Of a stretch of DNA of 13,138 bases, positions 7,826 through 13,138 are shown one piece after another. The stretch lies in assembly GCA_025929595.1 (NCBI GenBank), contig JAICQA010000040.1:1-13138 (forward strand). The letters run 5' to 3'. Position 1 is the stretch's first letter. Every line of letters starts with the position of its first letter. This DNA comes from Xanthobacteraceae bacterium (lineage in GTDB: Bacteria > Pseudomonadota > Alphaproteobacteria > Rhizobiales > Xanthobacteraceae). The position numbers were made by a program, and so were the translations under genes. Under the pieces are notes generated by a model that did no database searches, was not told where the DNA came from, and saw nothing but the letters and a program-made list of their open reading frames with translations.

Positions 7826-7848
7826 GCCGTTAACAAGCACAGAACGGC
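7826..7848 (-). other. Small inverted repeat between livM and the LLM gene
   Basis: GCCGTT and AACGGC (6-bp arms, 11-nt loop) lie in the 73-bp gap between the livM stop and the LLM start. With no following T-run it is not a convincing terminator. At most it is a weak intercistronic hairpin. Confidence 0.2.
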
Positions 7849-7875
7849 AACAAACGGAACATGCCGGGCAAAATT

Positions 7876-8946
7876 TCACTCGCCGCTGTCGACCTTTTCC
7901 GTATTGAGCCTGACGAGACGGCGCCGCAATGGAAACAGCACGAGGTTGAAGCGCGCCGACACGTAGCCCCAGATGCCGCTCGGAGCGAACAGCATGATGA
8001 CGATCGCGAGCGCGCCGAGCAGAATGAGGTACCAGGTGCCGAAGCCGGCGAGATAGTTTTGCAAGAGATAGAAAATCAGAACGCCGACGATTGGCCCCTC
8101 GATCGTGCCGATGCCGCCGATGACGACAATGAAGATCACATAGGCGGTCCATTGCAGGACCGAGAAGGCCGCATCCGGCGAAATACGGGCGGTCTGTAGA
8201 TAGATGAGTGCGCCGACCATGCCCGTGATGCCCGCGGTCAGCACATAGACCCAGAGCTTGGTCCTGAAGCTGTCGACGCCGACGCTTTCGGCGGCGACTT
8301 CGGAGTCGCGGATGGCCGCAAGGCCAAGACCGCGGCGTGAGCGCAGCAGAAAATATACGACCAGCACCGTGCCGACGGCGAGCGCGAGCGCAGTCCAGTA
8401 CATCACCATGTCGCGCGCAAGCGAGGTGCGCAGCCCAAAGACCTCACGCAGGAAATCGATGCCGAACAGGCCGTTGATCACGCCGACGGAAAGCGACGTC
8501 CCGGTGCCGCCGCCGAGCGGTTTCACCTGCGCGAATACGAGGCGATAGACCTCGGCGACGACCCAGGTGCCGATGGCAAAATAGGCGCCGCGCAGGCGGA
8601 AGACGACGAGCGCGGTCGGAAAGGCCAGCAGGAAGGCGACGACACCTGCAAGAACGATCGCGAGCAGCGGGTCGATGCCGCCATAGACGGTGAAGGCGAA
8701 CAGCATGTAGCCGCCGAGGCCGACGAAGGCCTGCTGGCCGACGGAGACAAGGCCGGCGTAGCCCGCGAGCAAATTCCAGAGCTGGGCGAGCGCCAGCATG
8801 TAGAAGACGAAGATCAAATCCTGCACGAGCCCGCGCCCCGCGAAGAAGGGCAGCAGGACGAGTACGACTACCAGACCGATGCCTGCGAACGCGAAAATGC
8901 GCGTGGCTTCGACGGCCGTCTCGATGCGGTAGCGCGGCTGTTGCAT
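7876..8946 (-). CDS. livM: Branched-chain amino acid-type ABC transporter permease LivM
   Basis: 356-residue inner-membrane permease of a HAAT-family ABC importer, partner of LivH. The hallmark segment LWNLLAGYAGLVSVGQQAF lies in the N-terminal third, followed by several hydrophobic helices. The cytoplasmic coupling region has GLGLAAIRDSEVAAESVGV, and the C-terminal third has VIGGIGTIEGPIVG, all typical of LivM. The start is the ATG at 8946. It has an excellent ribosome binding site (GAGGGGG, about 4 nt upstream) and lies 10 nt after the livH stop. The frame is open further upstream, but that part reads as out-of-frame livH sequence and is not translated here. The C-terminus has an unusually basic run (RRRLVRL) before an acidic end. 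Substrate is unknown: members of this family carry amino acids, amides, urea and aromatic acids. Confidence 0.92.
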   Translation of the reverse strand: MQQPRYRIETAVEATRIFAFAGIGLVVVLVLLPFFAGRGLVQDLIFVFYMLALAQLWNLLAGYAGLVSVGQQAFVGLGGYMLFAFTVYGGIDPLLAIVLAGVVAFLLAFPTALVVFRLRGAYFAIGTWVVAEVYRLVFAQVKPLGGGTGTSLSVGVINGLFGIDFLREVFGLRTSLARDMVMYWTALALAVGTVLVVYFLLRSRRGLGLAAIRDSEVAAESVGVDSFRTKLWVYVLTAGITGMVGALIYLQTARISPDAAFSVLQWTAYVIFIVVIGGIGTIEGPIVGVLIFYLLQNYLAGFGTWYLILLGALAIVIMLFAPSGIWGYVSARFNLVLFPLRRRLVRLNTEKVDSGE

Positions 8947-8956
8947 CCCGCCCCCT

Positions 8957-9826
8957 CTAGTCGAAGGCGCGCGGGAAGAGTCCGCGCGGCCGCAGGAGGA
9001 GGATGACGAGGAAGGCGACGTGACCGGCGAGAATCTGCCACTCGGGATTGATATGCGCGCCGATGGTCTGGGCCACGCCAAGGATGATGCCGCCGATAAG
9101 CGTTCCCCATAGACTGCCCAGCCCGCCGATGATCACGGCCTCGAACGCGTAGATCAGCCGCGCGGGGCCGATCGACGGATCGAAGTTGGCGCGGATGCCG
9201 AGATAAAACGCGGCGATCGCGGTGACGATCATGGCGATGCCCATCGCGATCGCGAAGATACGGCGATTGTCGATACCCATGAGCTGCGCGGTCATCGGAT
9301 CATCGGACGTGGCGCGGAAAGCTCGTCCGAGCGGCGCCCAATAGAAGAGCGCGTTGAGGGCGAAGATCACGCCGATTGCGGTCAGCAACGTCAGGAGCGG
9401 CATGACGCCGACCGCGAGCCCGCCGCCAAGCTGGATCGACGCGGTTTCGATGGCGCCGGCCGAGAGCCGCTGGCTGTCGGCGGAGAAAGCCTCCTGAAGC
9501 CCGTTCTGGATGATGATGGAAAAGCCGAAGGTGACGAGCAACGGCGGAAGAATGTCGCGGCCAAGCGTCCTGTTGAGAATGACATATTGCAGCACGAAGC
9601 CGACCGCGAACATGACCGGGAGCGAAATCGCGAGCGCGGTCAGCACGTCGACGCCGAAGGACGTCATCACGGCGAGGATGACGAACGCGGCCAGCACGAT
9701 CAGATCGCCATGCGCCAGATTGACGAGGCGCATGATGCCGAAGATCAGCGAGAGGCCGATGGCGAACAGTGCGTAGAGGCCGCCCAACAGCGTGCCCTGA
9801 ATCAGGATGTTCAGCCAGCCGTTCAT
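8957..9826 (-). CDS. livH: Branched-chain amino acid-type ABC transporter permease LivH
   Basis: 289-residue permease with about eight hydrophobic helices. The N-terminal GTLLGGLYALFAIGLSLIFG and RLVNLAHGD elements are classic LivH. Near the middle, GRAFRATSDDPMTAQLMGI is the cytoplasmic loop that contacts the ATPases, and the C-terminal FEAVIIGGLGSLWGTLIGG segment is also conserved. The start is the ATG at 9826, overlapping the livF stop by four bases (ATGA). There is no separate Shine-Dalgarno sequence, which suggests translational coupling. Open sequence upstream of this ATG is antisense-frame shadow of livF. Forms the membrane channel with LivM. Confidence 0.92.
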   Translation of the reverse strand: MNGWLNILIQGTLLGGLYALFAIGLSLIFGIMRLVNLAHGDLIVLAAFVILAVMTSFGVDVLTALAISLPVMFAVGFVLQYVILNRTLGRDILPPLLVTFGFSIIIQNGLQEAFSADSQRLSAGAIETASIQLGGGLAVGVMPLLTLLTAIGVIFALNALFYWAPLGRAFRATSDDPMTAQLMGIDNRRIFAIAMGIAMIVTAIAAFYLGIRANFDPSIGPARLIYAFEAVIIGGLGSLWGTLIGGIILGVAQTIGAHINPEWQILAGHVAFLVILLLRPRGLFPRAFD

Positions 9827-10530
9827 TGTCGGGTGCCGAAATAGGCGTGGTGAATTTCGTCGCGCGAGAAGGCGGCGGGACTGCCGGCGAGCGAGATGCG
9901 TCCCTTCTGAAAGCAATAGAGCCGGTCGGCGACCTTCATCGCCTGCTGGATGTCCTGTTCGACAATGACGACGCTCGTTCCCGTCGCCTTGATCCGGGGC
10001 AGCGCCTGATAGATGTCGCGAATGATAATGGGCGCGAGGCCGAGGCTGATCTCGTCGCACAGCAGCACGCGCGGGTTGGACATGAGCGCACGGCCGATCG
10101 CGACCATCTGCTGCTCGCCGCCGGAGAGCGTGGTGCTGGCCTGATGCCGGCGCTCTTTCAGCCGGGGAAACAGCGAATAGATGCCGGCAATATTCCAGGC
10201 GCCGTCGCCCGTACGGCCATAGGCGCCGACCTGCAGATTCTCTTCCACGGTGAGCGACGGAAAGAGACGGCGTCCCTCCGGCACCAGCGCGATGCCTCGC
10301 TTCATGATCTCGGCGGCGGGCAAATGGCCGATCGGCTCGCCGTTAAACACAATGCTCCAGGGCGCGCCGGGCAGCAGGCCGGTGATCGAGCGCAGATAGG
10401 TGGACTTGCCCGCCCCATTCGCGCCGATGACGGCGAGCGTGTCGCCCTCCTCGAGGCGCGTGTTGACGCCGAACAGCGCCTGAAAATCGCGATAGTGAGC
10501 GGTGAGATCGCGGGTTTCGAGGAGCGACAT
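9823..10530 (-). CDS. livF: ABC transporter ATP-binding protein LivF
   Basis: 235-residue ATPase of the Liv importer. Walker A GANGAGKST is at 36-44, signature LSGGEQQ at 135-141 and Walker B VLLCDE at 155-160 with catalytic Glu160. The switch-loop position is Gln192 (VVIVEQD) instead of the usual His, as is common in LivF proteins. Length is typical. The start ATG overlaps the livG stop by one base (TGATG), and the stop overlaps the livH start by four, so livG-livF-livH are coupled. The substitution pattern together with LivG suggests unequal ATP sites in the heterodimer. Confidence 0.93.
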   Translation of the reverse strand: MSLLETRDLTAHYRDFQALFGVNTRLEEGDTLAVIGANGAGKSTYLRSITGLLPGAPWSIVFNGEPIGHLPAAEIMKRGIALVPEGRRLFPSLTVEENLQVGAYGRTGDGAWNIAGIYSLFPRLKERRHQASTTLSGGEQQMVAIGRALMSNPRVLLCDEISLGLAPIIIRDIYQALPRIKATGTSVVIVEQDIQQAMKVADRLYCFQKGRISLAGSPAAFSRDEIHHAYFGTRQ

Positions 10531-11279
10531 CAGGCTTCGATCCCCGTGTAGATATCGCGCACCTCCTTCGAGTTCATCACCGCCTGCGGCTCCCCTTCGG
10601 CGATCTTGCTGCCGAAGTTCAGCACGATCAGGCGCGTGACCACCGCCAGGAGCGCGGCGACAACGTGCTCGATCCAGACAATCGTCGTGCCGCTCGCGTT
10701 GATCTCGCGGATGGTGGCGACGAGGTCTGCGATCTCGGCTTCGGTCAGACCGCCGGCGATTTCGTCGAGCAGCAGGACCTGCGGACCGGTGGCGAGCGCG
10801 CGTGCCAGCTCGAGCCGCTTGCGCTCCAGAAGGGTGAGAGAACCGGCCGGTATGTTGGCGCGATGCAGAAGCCCGGTGCGTTCCAGCACCTGACCGCAGA
10901 GATCGGCGACATCGCGCTCATGCTTGTCCTGACCAAAGGCAGCGCCGACCAGCAAATTCTCGAACACGGTCAAATTCTCGAACGGGTGCGGAATCTGGTA
11001 GGAGCGCGCGATGCCGAGCTTGCAGCGCCGATGCGGCGGCATGCGCGTGACGTCGCGGCCGTTCAGCCGGATTTCCCCCGCGTCGGGCACGAGATCGCCG
11101 GTGATCAGGTTGAACAGGCTCGACTTGCCGGCGCCATTCGGCCCGATGATGCCGAGGGCCTCCCCTTCGCGAACCGCCAGCAGAATATTGTCGGCCGCGC
11201 GCACCGAGCCGAATGACTTGCTCAGGCCGGCGATCTCGAGAACCATGCGGGAATCTGACAGGCCGGGGCGATCGGGCAT
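10530..11279 (-). CDS. livG: ABC transporter ATP-binding protein LivG
   Basis: 249-residue ATPase partner of LivF. From the ATG at 11279, Walker A GPNGAGKSS is at 46-54, the Q-loop Gln at 95, Walker B VLLLDE at 168-173 and the switch His at 205 (IEH). The signature position reads LTLLERKRLELARAL (148-162), not LSGGQ; this variant belongs to a known LivG subgroup. The start is uncertain. ATG 11279 has a weak ribosome binding site, TTG 11285 is possible, and ATG 11246 would start at MVLEIAGLSKSFG, closer to the usual family N-terminus. The gene follows the binding-protein gene after a 139-bp gap with two hairpins. Confidence 0.9.
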   Translation of the reverse strand: MPDRPGLSDSRMVLEIAGLSKSFGSVRAADNILLAVREGEALGIIGPNGAGKSSLFNLITGDLVPDAGEIRLNGRDVTRMPPHRRCKLGIARSYQIPHPFENLTVFENLLVGAAFGQDKHERDVADLCGQVLERTGLLHRANIPAGSLTLLERKRLELARALATGPQVLLLDEIAGGLTEAEIADLVATIREINASGTTIVWIEHVVAALLAVVTRLIVLNFGSKIAEGEPQAVMNSKEVRDIYTGIEA

Positions 11280-11314
11280 GATCAAACTTTTACGATGTCA
11301 TGCCGGCGTCCGCA

Positions 11315-11344
11315 GCCGGATTTATCTGATTTCGTGAATCCGGC
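11315..11344 (-). other. Second intercistronic hairpin upstream of livG
   Basis: GCCGGATT and AATCCGGC form a perfect 8-bp stem with a 14-nt loop, 36 nt before the livG ATG. It sits between the stronger 11373-11405 hairpin and livG. It could affect livG translation or mRNA processing, but no T-run follows. Confidence 0.4.
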
Positions 11345-11372
11345 GAAAAGGTACGCCTTCGTCGCGAAAGCG

Positions 11373-11405
11373 CCCCCGGATCGCGGCCTTCGTGCGATCC
11401 GGGGG
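11373..11405 (-). terminator. Strong 12-bp intercistronic hairpin after the binding-protein gene (attenuator or mRNA stabiliser)
   Basis: CCCCCGGATCGC and GCGATCCGGGGG form a perfect 12-bp GC-rich stem with a 9-nt loop, beginning 14 nt after the stop of the binding-protein gene on the transcribed (-) strand. No real T-run follows (next bases CGCTTTCG), so full intrinsic termination is doubtful. In many binding-protein operons such a hairpin gives partial termination or protects the 3' end, so the binding protein is made in excess over the membrane parts. That role is inferred here. Confidence 0.65.
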
Positions 11406-11418
11406 ACGTGACCTTGCC

Positions 11419-12750
11419 TCAGGCGATGGCTTCCATCTTGCCGCCGAGCGGAATGTTCGGCGCCGTCTTGTTGTCCGTGATGACGATGTCGTAGCGCTTG
11501 CCGTCCTTGGTGCGCCACTGGCCCCCGACGAGCGATGTCTTGGTGACGTTTTTGGCGGCGAAGGGCGGGACACCCTGCCCGCTCCATTGCACCTTGCCGA
11601 CGACCGTATCGAGATTCGTCTTCGCAATCGCGGCCGCGGTCGCTTTGGAGTTTCCGATGTCGCTTCCCGTGCGCTTCAGCACGTCGAGGCCGACCTCGTA
11701 GAGCGAATGCGCGAAGCCGACCGGCTGCGACCATTGCTGCTTGGTCGCGGCGGTGAACGCGTCAGCGAGTTGCTTCGCGGACTGGCCGTTGATCGACGAC
11801 TTGAACGGATGGTTCGGCGTCCACCACACTTCGGAGGAAAGATTGTTGCCTTCCTTGCCGAGCGCTTCGACCGAGGATGGAAACAGGATCGCCTTGCCGA
11901 CCGAAGCCGCCTTCGGCTTGAAGCCCTGCTGGAGCGACTGCTTCCAGAACGTGGTGAAGTCCGGCGGAAGCACGACGCCGGTGATGATCTCCGCCTTCGC
12001 ATTCTTGAAGGCCGTGATCTGCGGCGAGAAATTGTCGGTCAGGTTCTGGTAGCGGCCGGGATCGAACAGCTTGTAGCCGAGCTTGTCGAGCGCCGGCGGG
12101 AAGCCAACCTGCTTGTCGCCCCAGGCGTTGCCGTCGGCATCGTTCGGGAACAGCGCGCCCACGACCTTGTTCGTGTTGAGCTGCGCCCACATGTTGGTGA
12201 AGACGGCGATGACGTCTTCGAGGCCCCAGAAGTAGTGATAGACATAGTTGAACGGTTTCCATGCGGGCGGACCGCCGCCGGGATTGGCCTGCTGGCCGAT
12301 GAACCACGGCTGCCACGGGGCAAGCGAAGAAACGCAAGCCACCTCTTCGAGCTCACACTGGGTACAAACCGGATTGGTCGTTTCCGGCGTATTGCCGACC
12401 AGCATCAGGTCGACCTTGTCATTCACGATCAGGTCCTTCGCGACCTGCGCGGCGCGGTTCGGATTCGACTGGCTGTCCTTGAGAATGACTTCGATCGGAC
12501 GGGTGGTATTGCCGGCCTTGAGGCCGCCCTTGGTCGCTTCCTTGAACTGCTTGAGCATGAATTCGTCGGCCGCTGCGAAGGCCGCGAGCGGACCGGTCGC
12601 CGGACTCACGTAACCGATCTTGATCGGCTTGGCCTGCGCGATGGCCGGCATTGGAAAGTTGCCGGCGGCGGCAAGCGCACCGCCCGCCGCGGTCATCTTC
12701 AGGAGCGTGCGGCGATCGATACCGCGGCCCTTTCCTCGATAAGTCTTCAT
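11419..12750 (-). CDS. Tat-exported periplasmic substrate-binding protein of the Liv-type ABC transporter
   Basis: 443-residue type I periplasmic binding protein (Peripla_BP_6/LivK-like) that delivers substrate to LivHM. It starts at the ATG at 12750, with GGGAGG 7 nt upstream. The N-terminus is a twin-arginine signal: Arg13-Arg14 in DRRTLLK, a small-residue hydrophobic stretch, and a likely cut after AIAQA (residue 40). The mature protein opens KPIKIGYVSPATGPLA, the usual family start. It is longer than classical LivK (about 350 mature residues) and fits the long subgroup common in Rhizobiales. That subgroup includes binding proteins for aromatic acids and other carboxylates, so leucine is not assured. 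All three mature cysteines lie close together (129, 132, 139). Downstream, hairpins separate it from livG. Promoter candidate at 12847-12875. Confidence 0.9.
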   Translation of the reverse strand: MKTYRGKGRGIDRRTLLKMTAAGGALAAAGNFPMPAIAQAKPIKIGYVSPATGPLAAFAAADEFMLKQFKEATKGGLKAGNTTRPIEVILKDSQSNPNRAAQVAKDLIVNDKVDLMLVGNTPETTNPVCTQCELEEVACVSSLAPWQPWFIGQQANPGGGPPAWKPFNYVYHYFWGLEDVIAVFTNMWAQLNTNKVVGALFPNDADGNAWGDKQVGFPPALDKLGYKLFDPGRYQNLTDNFSPQITAFKNAKAEIITGVVLPPDFTTFWKQSLQQGFKPKAASVGKAILFPSSVEALGKEGNNLSSEVWWTPNHPFKSSINGQSAKQLADAFTAATKQQWSQPVGFAHSLYEVGLDVLKRTGSDIGNSKATAAAIAKTNLDTVVGKVQWSGQGVPPFAAKNVTKTSLVGGQWRTKDGKRYDIVITDNKTAPNIPLGGKMEAIA

Positions 12751-12846
12751 TGGCGTCCTCCCGCATGTCCCACCGATTAGTTGTCGTGTGGCAGGACGTG
12801 ATTGATCGTTGAGGTCTGAAATTCCGGCGCCTGTCTGGCTGCGCGA

Positions 12847-12875
12847 ATTGTCCGGTAGCGGCCAAATGGAGTCAA
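12847..12875 (-). promoter_or_regulatory. Sigma70-type promoter candidate for the transporter operon
   Basis: On the - strand TTGACT (12875-12870) and GACAAT (12852-12847) are separated by exactly 17 nt, matching 5/6 and 4/6 of the -35 and -10 consensus. It would give a leader of roughly 90 nt before the binding-protein ATG at 12750. Identified by eye only. Confidence 0.4.
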
Positions 12876-13015
12876 TGTTTGCAGGCGGATAGCATCCTCC
12901 GGCCGACGCATAACGGAATCGGGAAAGGCTGGTACGGCGTCGATACGACCTGCCCACCGCCCACGGTAGGTGAAGACACCGGTTAACCGCCCCCGCGTGA
13001 GCCGCGGAAATGCCG

Positions 13016-13044
13016 TTGCCACGCCAAGGACGACTTCGTATCGT
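13016..13044 (+). promoter_or_regulatory. Rightward sigma70-type promoter candidate
   Basis: TTGCCA (13016-13021) and TATCGT (13039-13044) with a 17-nt spacer face the right edge. With GGGAGG at 13125-13130 this could drive a divergent gene starting just beyond the window. Each box is imperfect, so chance is possible. Confidence 0.28.
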
Positions 13045-13124
13045 CCGCCATCGAACTGCCGGGCTGAATAATAAGCGCCATCAAGCAATTACAGGAAGCG
13101 CGGTTCTTTCCGGCGAGTACAACA

Positions 13125-13130
13125 GGGAGG
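13125..13130 (+). promoter_or_regulatory. Ribosome-binding-like GGGAGG at the right edge
   Basis: GGGAGG is followed by 8 nt (GTATCCAC) to the window end. A start codon immediately beyond would have ideal spacing. It suggests, but does not show, a rightward gene outside the window. Confidence 0.35.
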
Positions 13131-13138
13131 GTATCCAC

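Larger units (their letters stand above)
12751..13138. promoter_or_regulatory. Putative divergent regulatory region upstream of the transporter operon
   Basis: 388 bp with no convincing gene. It contains a leftward promoter candidate (12847-12875), a rightward one (13016-13044), a 10-bp palindrome CGGTTAACCG at 12980-12989, and a small inverted repeat CCGCG/CGCGG at 12993-13007 between the two. A leftward frame at 12777-13088 is open, but it lacks a good start, ribosome binding site or recognisable protein features. The arrangement suggests a shared control region, possibly for a regulator gene beyond the right edge. Confidence 0.4.

Noticed and set aside
7826..7848. Intrinsic terminator between livM and the LLM gene
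   Set aside because: Only a 6-bp stem with an 11-nt loop and no T-run, so co-transcription is more likely.
11392..12780. Long open frame opposite the binding-protein gene
   Set aside because: Arises from high-GC codon bias on the complementary strand. It has many Arg/Asp/Leu residues and no domain, while the opposite strand encodes a clear protein.
12751..12957. Possible N-terminal extension of the binding protein from an upstream in-frame start
   Set aside because: The ATG at 12750 has a strong GGGAGG and is followed by a proper Tat signal peptide. The extension would bury the signal and lacks protein-like character.
12777..13088. Leftward open frame of 103 codons upstream of the binding-protein gene
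   Set aside because: It begins at TTG without a ribosome binding site, shows weak third-position GC bias, has no recognisable motif, and overlaps the promoter candidate for the transporter operon.

Overview
This is a high-GC window with tight, overlapping operons. Gene families, codon use and a Tat-exported Liv-type binding protein point to an alphaproteobacterium, most likely Hyphomicrobiales (Bradyrhizobium/Rhodopseudomonas/Xanthobacteraceae-like). That assignment is inferred from protein style only. There is no rRNA, tRNA, CRISPR array, insertion sequence or integrase. It reads as chromosomal catabolic and transport DNA.

Left part, + strand. The window opens inside a fused 4TM/12TM TRAP transporter permease, complete at its C-terminus and ending at 1810. 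A 250-bp, locally AT-richer gap follows. It holds a 12-bp palindrome, a possible 22-codon leader ORF and a clear ribosome binding site. Next comes a three-gene, translationally coupled operon (2061-6720). Its first gene encodes a GltD-like FAD/NAD(P)H oxidoreductase carrying two [4Fe-4S] motifs. The second is a fused gamma-alpha subunit of a 2-oxoacid:ferredoxin oxidoreductase (KorA type). The third is the TPP- and [4Fe-4S]-binding beta subunit (KorB type). The set resembles the NADP-linked 2-oxoglutarate oxidoreductase (KorABC) described from Azoarcus evansii. The expected chemistry is 2-oxoacid + CoA to acyl-CoA + CO2, with electrons passing through Fe-S clusters and FAD to or from NAD(P).

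Right part, - strand, read right to left. A promoter candidate near 12860 precedes a Tat-exported type I periplasmic binding protein. A strong 12-bp intercistronic hairpin follows, then livG, livF, livH and livM, overlapping or nearly so. Last is a luciferase-like (LLM) flavin-dependent monooxygenase/oxidoreductase. Together these form a branched-chain-amino-acid-type (HAAT) ABC importer whose substrate may be an amino acid, an aromatic acid or another carboxylate, with a probable catabolic flavoenzyme at the operon end. The LLM gene converges on korB, and one CTAG tetranucleotide supplies both stop codons.

Right edge. The 388 bp upstream of the binding-protein gene look like a divergent regulatory region. 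A second promoter candidate faces right, and a GGGAGG ribosome-binding-like sequence ends 8 nt before the window edge, so a divergent gene probably starts just outside.

Together the window combines two importers (TRAP and Liv ABC), a 2-oxoacid-oxidising Fe-S complex with its own NAD(P)H module, and a flavin monooxygenase. This suggests uptake and breakdown of an organic acid or amino acid. The actual substrate cannot be read from the sequence. No wholly unknown system is evident. The most interesting points are the NAD(P)-linked Kor complex, an apparently asymmetric LivF/LivG ATPase pair, the intercistronic hairpins, and the CxxCx6C motif of the binding protein.
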